DNA of 64,000 bases, taken from Mesostigma viride (taxonomy: Eukaryota; Streptophyta; Mesostigmatophyceae; Mesostigmatales; Mesostigmataceae). Positions 1 to 10,470 of this stretch are shown in pieces. Below the pieces are notes generated by a model. It was not told where the DNA came from, did not search any database, and worked only from the letters and a program-made list of their open reading frames with translations. Where the stretch lies: NCBI GenBank assembly GCA_009746045.1, contig RPFO01000034.1, forward strand, positions 607,461 through 671,460, in the 5' to 3' direction. A program made the translations under genes and the position numbers. Within the stretch, counting starts at the first letter, position 1, and every line of letters starts with the position of its first letter.

Positions 1-52
<52 letters not shown>

Positions 53-136
53 CACACACACACACAACACACGCACACACGCACACACACACACGCACAT
101 TCGCGCGCACACACGCACACATACACGCACACATAC
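1..136. repeat. Dinucleotide microsatellites (TC)n then (CA)n-rich
   Basis: The window opens with an uninterrupted TC dinucleotide run to about position 45, followed by CA-rich sequence broken by CG and AT steps. It lies upstream of the first recognisable exon at 755 and is read as intron or upstream non-coding DNA. No gene content. Confidence 0.9.
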
Positions 137-412
137 ATGCATACTAACACTTACACTAACACTTACACTAACGCTAACGCTAACACTAACACTAACACTA
201 ACACTAACACTAACACTAACACTAACACTAACACCAACACTAACACTAACACTAACACTAACACTAAACTAACACTAACACTAACACTAACACTAACACT
301 AACACTAACACTAACACTAACACTAACACTAACACTAACACTAACACTAACACTAACACTAACACTAACACTAACACTAACACTAACACTAACACTAACA
401 CTAACACAAACA
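137..412. repeat. Hexanucleotide minisatellite (CTAACA)n
   Basis: About 45 units of CTAACA with a few variant units near its start (CTTACA, CGCTAA) and one unit short by a base near 268. Because the unit is 6 bp it is open in all frames and yields low-complexity peptides (Thr-Asn or Leu-Thr repeats) that should not be annotated as proteins. Confidence 0.9.
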
Positions 413-437
413 TTACCACGAACACCAACACCAACAC

Positions 438-472
<35 letters not shown>

Positions 473-612
473 CATACACATGCACGTGCACATACACATA
501 CACGTACACATACACATACACATACACATGCACATGCACATACACATACACATACACATACACACGCCCATGCATACACGCACGCCCACGCCCACGCCCA
601 CGCATACATGCC
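413..612. repeat. Degenerate A/C-rich short tandem repeats
   Basis: Short blocks of AACACC, AACAGC, CATACA and CACGCC units follow the CTAACA block. They grade into ordinary sequence at about 615, and a strong C/T-rich tract precedes the splice acceptor at 752-754. Confidence 0.75.
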
Positions 613-754
613 CACACGCCAAACGCAACGTTGGGAGGGCGTCGCACAGTGTCCACGTGAGGCCCCACGTCGACTCAAAGGCGATCCCATCTAAATCCAC
701 TTCTGCGGCGCGTCACATCCCCCCCCCCCCGCTTTCCCCCCCTCCCCCCTGCAG

Positions 755-2347
755 GCCCCATGATGGGCAACATGAGCGCAATGAACAACCTGGGGGCCCT
801 GGCGGCGGCGCAGATGATGGGATGGGCGCACTGGGAGGGGCCAGCCCATTTGGTGGCGCATATGGGGCAGCGGGGGCAGGGTTGGGCATGGGTGCCATGC
901 CCGGTATGGGGGGCTTGGGGGGCATGGGGGGCATGGGGGGCATGGGGGCATGGGTGCGGCAGGCATCCCCGGTGGCATGACCTCCAACCAGCTTGTGGTG
1001 CATAACCTGCCGTTCACTGCGACCTGGCAGGTGGGTTTTGGCTGCCACATTGGAGTCCAGTTTTTGGAGGAATTGTGAAGCTGCAGTCTTTTGTGTGTGT
1101 GCCAGATATGTTGCAAAATGGACTCATGCTGGGCTGCCAAAGGCGGGCACGACCCCAGTCTAGGCCAGAGTGCGGCTGTATTTCCCACAACTATTGTAGG
1201 TGGCAGTGGCGTGTTGCCACACATGCAGGTGACCACAGTGGACCGGTAGTTGGCAAATAAAAATGGGGAGCGGTGAGCGAGGGGTGTTGTAGAGCGTGGG
1301 AATGTCTTGTGGGTTTTGTAAACTTTGAATCCAGCCATTAGAGTGGTGGCTGCCTTGCTAGGCCGTAGGAAATTGATGGGAAGGGGAGGCAGGGAAGCAT
1401 GTCAGGGATGAGCGGGGATGAGCAGGGAGGGGCTCGCAGCTGATATGGGACTCAGGCTTGCAGGTTAGCGGGTTTGGTGTTGTTTGGCCGTTGCGTCACC
1501 ACCCCCGCTGCTTTTCGATACGTCCTTATCTCACCACCTACTGTTACGACACGCCATGTGCGATGTGCCATCGTGGACGCTTGGCAGTTTGATTGTAACT
1601 GTGGTGGGACAATATCAACACAGTGTTCTACACTGTGTTTGCTTGTGTTAGGTGTGCCTGTGTTGACTTATTCCCTCCGTCATGCTGGGTTGTGTCTATG
1701 CTACTACTACAATCCGTCACCGCTTGGGTTATGTCTACGCTACTATCTTGTTACGTCTTATCTATATGTCATGCTGCACGGTTGTTCCTGTAAGGTGGTT
1801 CCTCTTCCGCGCTACAACTGCGTGGCCGGTCAAGTTTGTCGACCTTGTGACTTCCAATGAATCTCTATCTGTTCACGTCCTCCCCTCACCGTGGGCTGGC
1901 TGGGTGGGGAGCAGGACCTCAAGGATTTCTTCCGCCCGTGCGGCAATGTGCTGCGGGCCGAGGTTCTAATGGATGAGTCGGGCAAGTCCAAGGTGCGTGC
2001 TGGACCAGTGATGGCTGCTCGCATCGCTATTGCCCCATATTTCATAGCCGCGTACCAGGTGCCGGCTATTCAAACCACCGGCCGTTCAATGCTCGACGTA
2101 CGACGTACGACGTTCGACGTTCGACGTTCGACGTTCGACGTTCGACGTTCGACGTTCGACGTTCGACGTTCGACGTTCGACGTTCGACGTTCGACGTTCG
2201 ACGTTCGACGTTCGACGTTCGACTTTCGACGTTCGACGTTCGACGTTCGACGTTCGACGTTCGACGTTCGACGTTCGACGTTCGACGTTCGACGTTCGAC
2301 GTTCGACGTTCGACGTTCGACGTTCGACGTTCGACGTTTGACGTGCG

Positions 2348-2378
<31 letters not shown>

Positions 2379-4206
2379 CTCGATGTTCGATGCTCTATGC
2401 TTGATGCTTGATGGGCAGTCAAGTGGTGCACGAGGGTGGGATGCGGGATGACGTGATGAGTCATGATGTGATGGGTGGATGCTTTGGTTCACTTTTGACC
2501 GCCTTTTTTTTTTAATTGTGTACAGCTTAGCCGCAATGCCTTTGGCGGGTATGACACATAGGCCTGAAGCATTGTACGCTAAAGTTGGCATGGGAAGATC
2601 TCCCACCATGGGAAAATGTCACAGGGGCTTCTCTGGAAGTGGGCACTAAGGGTTAAGTATTAATTAGTAGAGCACAAGGGAAAGCACCCATGCTGTTCAG
2701 CACTTTTAAAGGGCTTTGTCCCAGAGCGTTACACGTTGATAACACATGCCTCTTTACTACGAACTTTACAGGAATTGTGGTGGGATGGTGTGATGGAAAT
2801 CCGTAGTGAAAGGACAGATTGGACAGATTGTTTTGTTGTCGAGCATATGCCGGTTTTTGTTTACTATTTGCTGCCTGCCTTGATGATATGCCGGTCGTCT
2901 CATGGATGGTTCTAATAGGTTTCTACATTCCTGAATTATGTTAGTATGTGTTCCCTCTCCCTGCCTCTGATCTGGTGTCCCTCACCCCGCATGGTGTCAA
3001 GCCTCACGCCCTGCGCGTTTCTGGCGTTTTTTCTGACACCCTGCGTGTCTCTGGCGTTCATTCCACATCCCTTTCTGGCGTGTCGTCACCTGGCACCCCC
3101 TGAGCAGGGCGTGGGCACGGTACGCTTCTCCAACGCACAAGAGGCGACGCTTGCGGTACGTGGCCTTGGCAGCCCGGTTTCCTGCAGACAAGTTGTTGCA
3201 GGGAATCAGCTTACCCATGTAGAGCTGGTTACGGGGATAGGGGGGAAGCAGGGGGTGGAGGTGTGGGCAGGTTTAGCAATTGTCATGACCAGGGGTGCTG
3301 TGGGGGCGTGGTTAGCACTTGACATGACCAGGGGGGGGCGTGGTTAGCAACTGTCATGACCAAGGGGGGGGCGTGTTTTGCAATTGTCATGAGGGGGGGG
3401 GGGGGGGCTGTGTTTAGCAATTGTCATGACCAGGGGTGCTATGGCACAATCCCTACCTTTTATGGGTACGCATTCCGTACCACCTTCGTCGACAGGTTAT
3501 TTGTGGTGGATGTTGATAGATGGCACACTGCAGGAATCCGTGAGTGAATCAGCTGCCAGGAGGCAGAGCATATTCATCGAGCCAGCGGAACACTAGGCAT
3601 TTCGCTGTGTTGAGGAAGTCAAACATGTGTGGGTGTTCAATGTTGGGTATTCACATGGGGATGGAAAGGCGAACATGTGTGGGTGTTCAACATGGGGTAT
3701 TCACACGCGGATGCAACATGTGTTGCAGCAGCACTGATTGCAACGTACCTGAGGGGAGCATTGTGTGTTTGCGGCCGCATCCTTTGGCCGACTAGTCTTC
3801 GGCATGGATTTTCGTGCAAGCGCTTTGCATGTTCGTAATCAACAATTGTGATGGGTGAATTTTGGGTGCATGACCGATAACGCTAGGCTCCTAGCATGTT
3901 TGGCACATATAGTGTGCATGCTACCAATATTTGCTCTGAAGTTGAGCTGGGAGCAAACGATGTGAGGTTTGGGGTACAGGCTGGGATTTGTGATCACCTT
4001 GCTTATGCAGTGTTGTGTTGACAGCGCCAATTATTGCTAGGCACAAGCCCTTATCACTATGGTGGAACTTTTGTGTCTTCTCCCTATGTCCACCTGGTCT
4101 ACACATTCTCCGTGTGTGAACTGGAACACCATGGCAGATGGTGATGGCACAGAACCAGCAGCTCAAAGGCCGCCCGATCTATGTGCGAGAGGACCGGCGT
4201 GCGTGA
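755..4206 (+). CDS. RRM-type RNA-binding protein (hnRNP M/GBP2-like), four exons, 5' partial
   Basis: Exons read as 755-1030, 1915-1992, 3108-3155 and 4138-4206, all introns GT-AG and phase 0. Exon 1 follows a long C/T tract ending CTGCAG and encodes a Met/Gly-rich segment, then the start of an RRM with RNP2-like core LVVHNLPF. Exon 2 gives helix 1 and strand 2 (DLKDFFRPCGNVLRAEVLMD). Exon 3 carries the RNP1-like core GVGTVRFSN. Exon 4 gives the last strand (GRPIYVRED) and a TGA at 4204. RRMs of this kind bind single-stranded RNA in pre-mRNA handling. Two apparent frameshifts lie in exon 1 G-runs (about 821 and 945); one extra G at each restores one frame. A splice donor-like GTGCGT (4199) or GTGAGA (4203) overlaps the stop, so the gene could continue. 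Upstream exons are outside the window. Confidence 0.8.
2091..2400. repeat. 7-bp minisatellite (GACGTTC)n inside RRM gene intron 2
   Basis: About 42 near-perfect GACGTTC units, degenerating at both ends (GACGTAC at the left, GATGTTC and GATGCTC at the right). It lies between exon 2 (ends 1992) and exon 3 (starts 3108) of the RRM gene. The repeat is open in several frames on both strands and yields artefactual heptad-repeat peptides. Confidence 0.9.
3272..3440. repeat. 32-39 bp minisatellite, five units, RRM gene intron 3
   Basis: Units begin at about 3272, 3312, 3344, 3376 and 3414, each with a core like TTAGCAATTGTCATGACC followed by a G-run of variable length and GCGTGG. Length variation is mostly in the G-run. 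Confidence 0.8.
3622..3718. repeat. Two-copy ~50-bp tandem duplication in intron 3
   Basis: The stretch with core CATGTGTGGGTGTTCAA and TATTCACA occurs twice in tandem (about 3624 and 3673) with a few substitutions. Intronic, no coding content. Confidence 0.7.
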
Positions 4207-4263
4207 GAGGAATTGGCCAGTCATTAAATGAATTTAACGACATGACTCGGTCACGTGGGTCCC

Positions 4264-4269
4264 AATAAA
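4264..4269 (+). terminator. Candidate AATAAA polyadenylation signal of the RRM gene
   Basis: AATAAA lies 58 bp after the TGA of exon 4, a normal distance for a eukaryotic poly(A) signal. It supports 4204-4206 as the true stop, but a single hexamer is weak evidence. It differs from the TGTAA signal usual in chlorophycean algae. Confidence 0.35.
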
Positions 4270-4975
4270 GGATTCAGCGTCAACCCCTACTACACAGCGA
4301 GGGGGGAGGGCGCCCTAACTTGTCTCACTGCCTGTAGGGGCAAACCACCGAATATTCTCTCTGTGCTGCGGGTGCAATAAGACCCTGCGTTGGCAACTGC
4401 ATGGCGGATGCTTCACCGCAGCGAGCCCAAAACTTGTACTTTTGGCTGAACTAAGAGACCCCGGTAAGGTTAGGGGTCTTGTAGTAGTCAAAAGCATTGC
4501 GTTCAAGGCCATGGTGCCACCTCCAGAGACGACTCATGAAGGCGGGTCTGGGAGAATGCAAAGGCCTCTTCCAGGCCCTGAAAGGTTTCGGGGGTACATC
4601 TAGGGTTGACCCACAGCCCCCATCGACATGTGTGTCCACCCACAGGGCACAGGCCTATGGTGTTATGCGACTTCCACCTGCTAGCGAGCTCCGGGTTTAG
4701 AATAGCGATTATAGAGGAAAATTGCCAGCTGCTAGCCAGCTCAGTAAGTAGTTTTTCTGCCTAGAGCCCTGGAGCATGTGGCAAAAGTACTACAAATTAA
4801 ATTGAAGTGCCTCTTGGAAACTGGCTGCATGTAGTGGGCCCACTGCAGGGGCCGACTATAATTACCAAGTCAGTGTGTGTTGCATGTGGTGCATGCAGCT
4901 TGGTCACGTTGGGGATCTGCGGAGCATTAGTTAATCAGCATGATGAACACCATAGGTAGCTTACGCATTATGTAA
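4270..4975. other. Intergenic stretch without a recognised gene
   Basis: Short open frames only, none with recognisable similarity or composition. If exon 4 of the RRM gene splices onward instead of stopping, later exons could lie here, but I could not identify one. Confidence 0.5.
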
Positions 4976-5118
4976 CACGAGCCACGAGGTAGCCATGGCT
5001 GACGGCGGAGCTCATAACTTTCACGTTTGGGCACCAAATTCGGCCGAGAATATCACCATCGCTTCGTCTATCTAAGACGCACACACTGATATAATTTTCC
5101 GAAGCCATTACGCAATAT

Positions 5119-6384
5119 ATGGCGAGCAAACGCTCCTCCGCGCAACGCAGCCTGGCGGCTGCGCTCAGCCCTGAAATACGTATACCTGCAGCTTCGCCCT
5201 CCGGCCCAGAAGGCAGCGGCGCCACTAGCCACGCCCTAATGGTCGCCCAGCCCCCTCCCGGGCTCGCCTCGCCAGCAGCGTCGTCTGAACCCAAGCGCAG
5301 TCGCCCTGCCGAGCCGACTTTTGAGGAGTACGCCTTTGACGCCAGCCAGCCCGGCTTTTTTTAAAAGCTCACCCCCGATCGCATCCTGGCCTGCGTGTTT
5401 TTTGGGTCGCACGCCTCTCTTACGGAACTGTGCAAGCAGCTCTTCATCCAGGATCGCCTCTTCGATGCTTTCCAGAGGCGCCATTACACTTTCGACTCCA
5501 TCCCCAAAGAACGCCGCCCCCACCTTCAGCAATACGCCCTCTTCTCCCTCCTTGGACGCTCCTTCGAGGAGCTCTGCCCCCCCCAGCCCCTCACCACCAC
5601 CTTGACCGAATCCTCCATCCGCTCACTCCTTAAGGAGGCCCTCGAGCAGCACGTGGCCCCCCTCGCTGCAGATGTGGCAGCCATGGGCAGCACGCTGACT
5701 GCCGGGCTCCTCCTCTCCACCATCTCCACCACCACCTCCACCCTCCTCGCCTCCTCCACCGCCACCACCCCCACCTCCAACGCCATCACCGCCCAGCTCC
5801 GCGACATCGACCAGCGCCTCAAGGACAACGCCATCGACACTCAGCTGATCGAGGTCCTGCAAAACACCGCAGGCCTCACCGCCCAGGCGGTGAAGGACAT
5901 TGCCGCCAAGCCAGCCCTCGCTGGCTCGGCTGGCGCTGCTCCTCCCATTACGACCTGGGCGGACATGCTTAAGCAACACACCACCTCCACCACCTCCGCC
6001 GTTGCAGCACAGCTCCAGCAGCAGAAGCTCGACCTCCGTGAGGAGGCCGAGCTCGCCAAGCGCAGCCTTAACGTCATCGTCAAGAACTTCGACATGGAGG
6101 AAGGTGAGAATTCCGAGAAGCTTGCACGTGCGTTTGAGAGCAAAATCCTTGATCGCATGGGCCTTCTTGGTGAGATCAAGCTGGTCGCCCACCGCCTTCC
6201 CCGCGCGCGGGGTAAGGCAGGGGCGCCCCCGCTTCTTCTCATCTTTAAGAGCCCATCGGACAAGATTTCGTTTCTCAGACGCCGCAAGCGGCTCGAGAAG
6301 ACTCACTTCACCTTGGATGACGACTTGACCCTGGCGCAGCAACAACGGCGACGGTCCAGCTATGGCCGACCTACCTCTAGATAG
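5119..6384 (+). pseudogene. L1 ORF1p-like RNA-binding protein, one in-frame stop and a C-terminal lesion
   Basis: Frame runs from ATG 5119 to TAA 5362-5364 and continues in the same frame from 5365 to 6381 (about 420 codons). The first part is Ser/Ala/Pro-rich. The middle is Thr/Ala/Ser-rich and likely helical or coiled. The last ~110 residues resemble the L1 ORF1p RRM plus C-terminal domain: a start like NVIVKNF, then LVAHRLPRARG, FLRRRKRLEKT, and DDDLT...QQQRRR. Such proteins form trimers that coat LINE RNA. The TAA follows a T7 run and is a nonsense change, not a frameshift. After RRR the frame diverges from copy 2, which continues for ~45 residues to its own stop; here the equivalent reading meets a TAG at about 6382 and an indel. 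Confidence 0.7.
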
Positions 6385-6749
6385 CTCCGGCAGACCACGG
6401 CGGGGAAGCCGGTGTACTGGAAGGGGCGGCCATCTACATCGCCCACAAGCCCTGGCACGCGACCCCCGCGACCACCGCGGCCCCAGCGACTCCAGACGCC
6501 CCAGCTTACTAGGGGAATACAGCAGTAGTAGTGTAGAATAGTTAGACCGTGGCCTTGTACATGCACGCCTACTGCAGGCACTATACCAGCTGACTCATGA
6601 ACATTATTTAGTCATGTACATGTGTGCCCATGATGTGCCACACACCAGATGATGCCTAGCTTTATTTCTTTAGTTATGCTGTGCCCACGCAGAGAGCTAC
6701 TCTCTCCTGAGAAGCCATTCCCTAGCCTTCTGTATAGCCATGCTGATAT

Positions 6750-6779
6750 AGGACCTGGAAGATCGATCTTCCAGGTCCT
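6750..6779. repeat. 30-bp perfect palindrome in LINE 3' UTR
   Basis: The sequence centred on ATCGAT (arms beginning AGGACCTGGAAG) is its own reverse complement over 30 bp with no spacer. It lies in the 3' UTR of LINE copy 1 and is not preserved in copies 2-4, where the region is different or deleted. Confidence 0.9.
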
Positions 6780-6979
6780 GGCACGGCAGGCCCTTTTGTG
6801 CTCTGAGAGATCATGGTGGTGCAGGTGCCGGCACTTGGTGCACCTAGAGCAGGTGTAGTTTACTACATCCTACCCTTGCAGGAAGTATAGCCCAGAATGC
6901 CCCATGTCATGCCATATGCCGGCCCCTTCATCAGGGCTATGTGCCACTGTCATGTACTCCCAACGGGACGGGACATGCC

Positions 6980-7005
6980 CGAATTTTTTGGCGCCAAAAA
7001 ATTCG
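6980..7005. repeat. 26-bp perfect palindrome
   Basis: CGAATTTTTTGG and its complement flank a central GGCGCC, self-complementary over 26 bp. It lies just beyond the point where homology to other LINE 3' ends stops (about 6968), so it may mark the target or a later rearrangement. Confidence 0.9.
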
Positions 7006-8364
7006 CGCCGGAACCGAAGGTCATAAATTTCACGTGCACGGTGCGCGCACCCCTTGCGGAAGTGGCCATGGCGACTGCGTCCAGGCGAAACTACCACACC
7101 AGGGCAGGCGAAATGCAAAATTTTTACTCGAATCTAAAAGACGATGCGTTTATGATGTTAGTTTGTGGCGGAAATCAGCTGGTTGACAATATCGCTGTTG
7201 TTTTTTTATGCCATCGGCATGGGGGGTAATCTGAATTTTTTGGTCGCGCGGAATGAAATAGAATTCATGATAGCGGCTGTAAAATCGCGATTTTAAGGGT
7301 TGTTCTGACCGTGAAGCAGGCGTTAATATCGGTTGCATCGAATTCTAAACCGATCTGGTGCTTTTTGCCAGATTTTCGGCCATTATCGGTAAGTAATTGT
7401 TCAGACCTGCGCTGTGCGTGTCTGACCTGTCCATGGAAGAACGGCTGTTGTTGCGCGCCTGGGTGAGGGATTTACGAGGGCGAGGTACAGATTTGTCGCG
7501 AATGTTATCTGCTATCAGTGCTTTCTTCTATGAGCTCATCGTTCGAGGTTTTTTGCGTTCTTTTTGGGCAGTTTCCGCCAGCTAGCTCGCCGTCGCTTGC
7601 CGTTGTGTTGTCGAATACCTGGCAGCTTTAGATTGTTTTCGTTGATGCCGTGATCAGGGCCGCTTCAGTCGCAGCCTATAGCTCTTTGGGAAGGTATAAG
7701 GCATTTCATAAAACGCGTTCCGGCAAGGATGTTGTGCGTATGGACGCTTCTTGTTGTTTGAGAGTGACGCACCCTCTCTTCGCAGGCCACAGCGGCATCA
7801 CAGCGCTCATGCGCTGAAGGGCCGCCAGTGGTTTCTTTGCATTTTATCGTGCAGGGATGGAAGTGTTTTAGTGATGATGATGTTGGAGATATTGCATTTG
7901 TGTGACTGCATGTAGATAGCTGGCACCAATGGTTGTTTGAGCTTTCCTTTGTTATGATGATGTGACAAGACTACAATGTGCTGAGCCAACCATGGTTGAC
8001 ATGCATGACTGCATGCAAGCTATATATACCATGTTCCTGCTTGGTTCCTCGCCCTCCATAGTCCCAGTTTGTCATCCATGCCGGGGAGGACAGTTTAGGA
8101 GGTGTTGTTGAGTTGATTAGCTTGGTTGGCATCAACCTTACACTCTAACCTGGGAGTAACATAGGAAATGCTGCTTAGGCGTATTAGGGCTACCATCGTC
8201 AAGGCTATGAACATATTTACAAGGCTGGCCATGCTGGAGGGATGATGAAGACATATGAGGTGCGTGGCCACCCCTTTGTACATTGTAAAGATACTCAGCA
8301 TGGTTTTGGTGCATGTTGGATGGCATAAGAAGTGGCACTGTGGGGTTACTAACTTACTGAGTGG
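7006..8364. other. Non-coding stretch without recognised features
   Basis: No open frame here has recognisable domains. A 16-bp palindrome with core AAAATCGCGATTTT sits at 7280-7295. Base composition is mixed, with no simple repeats. Confidence 0.5.
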
Positions 8365-8840
8365 TCCTTAGCGCCTTGTCAGGTGGTCATATAGGAAACC
8401 CATCAACTTAAGTAGTTCTTGTCACAATGACCCCCACGTTGAGCATGCGTTGCCGTCAGCGTGCAAGAGTTAATTATGTGTGCTTTGGTCAGTTTGCAGA
8501 TGTCTTTGATGAAGAAGGAGGTGCTAGTGTGGCTGAATGGTTACTATAATTTCCTTGTAGTGTCTACATGGGTGGCCGTCTTGGAATGGTTGTAACTTGG
8601 GCAGTTCTTGTCGGAACGTCGTCAAACCTGGAACATAGGAGGTACCATATGTGCAGAGGATGGTAGTGTGTGGTTTGGCCAGTTTTCACGTGGCTTAGAT
8701 GTATAAAGGGGTGTTAGTGTGGTTAAATACTAGCTAAAACCTCCGTCAGCGTCATCACAGGTGGCAATCTGGGAATATCCATCAAATAGGGCTGCGCTTG
8801 TCAGAATGACCTGAAAATTTGGGGCTGCATGTCCCCCCTC
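8365..8840. repeat. Diverged tandem repeat, ~190-bp period, 2.5 units
   Basis: Matching landmarks recur at a constant 189-190 bp. GTAGTTCTTGTC at 8412, GCAGTTCTTGTC at 8601 and GCTGCGCTTGTC at 8791 form one series. GTGCTAGTGTGG at 8521 and GTGTTAGTGTGG at 8711 form another. Units are strongly diverged, so this is an old array or a fragment of one. Confidence 0.65.
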
Positions 8841-9009
8841 TCTAGTATTTGAAAATATAAGATATGGCATGATTCTATGTGTTTATGATTTGTTTTTTTT
8901 TTTTTGGTGAAAAAAAGTACCCTTTTTGCGAGAAAATCCATCAATGTGTCTAAACATCATTATTTTGTGCTCAAAATTAGGCAGACTTTCTCAAAAGTGG
9001 GGGAACTAT

Positions 9010-9021
9010 ATGGAAATATAT
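9010..9021. repeat. Target-site duplication, left (LINE copy 2)
   Basis: ATGGAAATATAT, identical to 9879-9890. The pair brackets the inserted LINE copy 2. Confidence 0.85.
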
Positions 9022-9878
9022 TGAATTGAATTGAATTGAATTGTAACATAACTCCGTTGGGAGTATATGTAGCACATAGCCCTTGAGAGGGGGCATATGG
9101 CCTATCATACATCCTAAGCTACTTCCTGCAAGGGTGGGGATGTAAAGGACCCTTGCTCTAGGTGCACCAGGGCACTTGCATCCCCATGATCTTCAAGCTA
9201 TGCCCAGCGAAGGGGGAGCCTGTCATGGGGGGAAGATCAGCAGAGCTATACAAAAAGGCTAGGGCATGGCGTCTCAGCAGAGAGTTACTCCCTGCATGGG
9301 CACAACATAGCTAAATAAAGCTAGGCATCATCTGGAGTGTGGCACATCATAGGCACACATGTACATGATTAAATAAAGCGTGTGGCTTAGCTAGGATAGT
9401 GCCTCTAGGAGGCGTACATGTACATGGCCACGGTCTATCTATTCTACACTACTACTGCTGTATTCCCCTAAGCTGGGGCGTCTGGAGTCGTTGGGGCCGC
9501 GGGGGTCGCCTGCCAGGGCTTGTGGCCGACGTAGATGGCCGCCCCCTTCCAGTACACCGGCTGCCCCGCCTTGGTCTTCCGGAGCTGGAGGTAGGTGGGC
9601 CATAGCTCCCGTCGCCGTTGTTGCTGCGCCAGGGTCAAGTCGTCGTCAAGGGTGAAGAGAGTCTTCTCGAGCCGCTTGCGGCGTCGGAGAAAAGAAATCT
9701 TGTCCGCCGGGGTCTTAAAGGTGAGAAGGAGCGGGGGCGGCCCTGCCTTACCCCGCGCGCGGGGAAGGCGGTGGGCGACCAGGTCGATCTCACCAGTAAG
9801 GCCCATGCGACTAAGAATTTCTCTCTCAAACGCACGTGCAAGCTTCTCGGAATTCTCACCTTCCTCCATGTCGAGGTG
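9022..9878 (-). mobile_element. 5'-truncated ORF1-only LINE, copy 2, with 12-bp TSD
   Basis: A minus-strand insertion flanked by ATGGAAATATAT direct repeats. The 3' end (low coordinates) carries a short (CAATT)n tail, the 3' UTR matches copy 1, and the 5' end stops inside the ORF1-like gene. Tail, TSD and 5' truncation are the standard signature of target-primed reverse transcription. The 3' UTR has TTTATT strings at about 9313 and 9371, read as AATAAA on the minus strand. Confidence 0.88.
9468..9876 (-). pseudogene. L1 ORF1p-like protein, C-terminal part (copy 2)
   Basis: Reads from the truncation point through DMEEGENSEKLARAFE, LVAHRLPRARG, FLRRRKRLEKT and DDDLTLAQQQRRR. It then has a tail absent from copy 1: ELWPTYLQLRKTKAGQPVYW, a stretch with GAAIYV, and a Pro/Ala-rich end before the stop. 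The tail matches the closing strand of ORF1p C-terminal domains, so copy 2 preserves the true C-terminus of this family. Truncated at the N-terminus by the insertion event; the first residues of the open frame (to 9902) are flanking DNA. Confidence 0.75.
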
Positions 9879-9890
9879 ATGGAAATATAT
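9879..9890. repeat. Target-site duplication, right (LINE copy 2)
   Basis: Second copy of ATGGAAATATAT. Everything to its right is flanking sequence. Confidence 0.85.
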
Positions 9891-10235
9891 GATTTGGTCC
9901 AAATATGTTTGCCCATTGTCCTAGGGAAAATATGCCAAAAGTAGCGTCTTTTTCTATTTTTAGCGCGTAACCGGCATTTGGTGGGGGCTAGTACCCCCCC
10001 AAGTGGTTGGAAAATTTTTTTAAAATCATATTTATGGTTCCCAATCATAATTGGATTTTTAGCACATGCATAGGTATGGTTTCCAGAAAAGTGCTCTTTA
10101 GGCATATCCCCTCCCCTATTCCTAATTCATTAATTAATCACTAGCTCAATTGTTTAATTCCTTAATCCTAATTCATTAAACACCATTAATCAATCAATTA
10201 ATTAAACACGTGCCCTGTTAATTAGGAACATGAAG
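9891..10235. other. A/T-rich non-coding stretch
   Basis: From about 10110 the sequence is rich in TTAAT and TAATTA motifs, close to the 3' end of the LINE fragment at 10236, and may be its degenerate tail. No gene seen. Confidence 0.5.
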
Positions 10236-10470
10236 TTCCGTACGTCGGGAGTACATGTAGCACACATCCCAGAGAAGGGGCATATGGCTTTTGACATTCT
10301 GGGCTACTTCCTGCAAGGGTAGGATGTAAACTACACCTGCTCTAGGTGCACAAATTAAGGCACCTGCACCACCATGACCTTCCAGAGGGGCCTGGCATGG
10401 GGTGGAAGATCATGATGGCTATACAAATGGTTGTCTCCTTGATACAAAGGCTATGCTACGTCCTGGCTAT
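10236..10470 (-). mobile_element. ORF1-only LINE 3' UTR fragment, copy 3
   Basis: Shares with copies 1, 2 and 4 an ordered set of blocks: GGGAGTACATGTAGCACA, GGGGCATATGGC, CTACTTCCTGCAAGGGT and CTAGGTGCAC. It lies in the same orientation as copy 2. Only the 3' UTR remains. I could not assign target-site duplications. Confidence 0.7.

Larger units (their letters stand above)
4976..6968 (+). mobile_element. ORF1-only LINE (L1 ORF1p-like, HAL1-like), copy 1
   Basis: Begins with a 5' leader (4976-5118) that recurs at 23227-23368. It continues with one gene (ATG 5119) and a ~470-bp 3' UTR (about 6500-6968) whose sequence recurs in copies at 9022, 10236 and 55479. The 3' UTR follows the ORF1-like gene directly and there is no reverse transcriptase. 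The same junction exists in copy 2, so the family itself appears to be ORF1-only. This parallels mammalian HAL1 elements, which rely on an autonomous LINE for mobility. No target-site duplication was found for this copy. Confidence 0.7.

Noticed and set aside
137-412. CTAACA repeat as a telomere
   Set aside because: The window starts with further microsatellite DNA on its outer side, units do not match a common telomere repeat, and it lies immediately upstream of an exon of the RRM gene.
137-694. Open frames of Thr-Asn, Leu-Thr or Val-Ser repeats
   Set aside because: Translations of the CTAACA and CA microsatellites, open on both strands in several frames.
2066-2609. Minus-strand and plus-strand heptad-repeat proteins across the GACGTTC array
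   Set aside because: A 7-bp unit read in threes gives a 7-residue repeat in every frame; the array lies in an intron.
5623-6345. 240-codon minus-strand open frame
   Set aside because: Antisense of the LINE ORF1, with Gly/Glu runs that mirror Pro/Ser/Thr codons on the coding strand.
6897-7229. 110-codon open frame across the end of LINE copy 1
   Set aside because: Runs from element 3' UTR into unrelated flank, crosses the 26-bp palindrome and shows no domain features.
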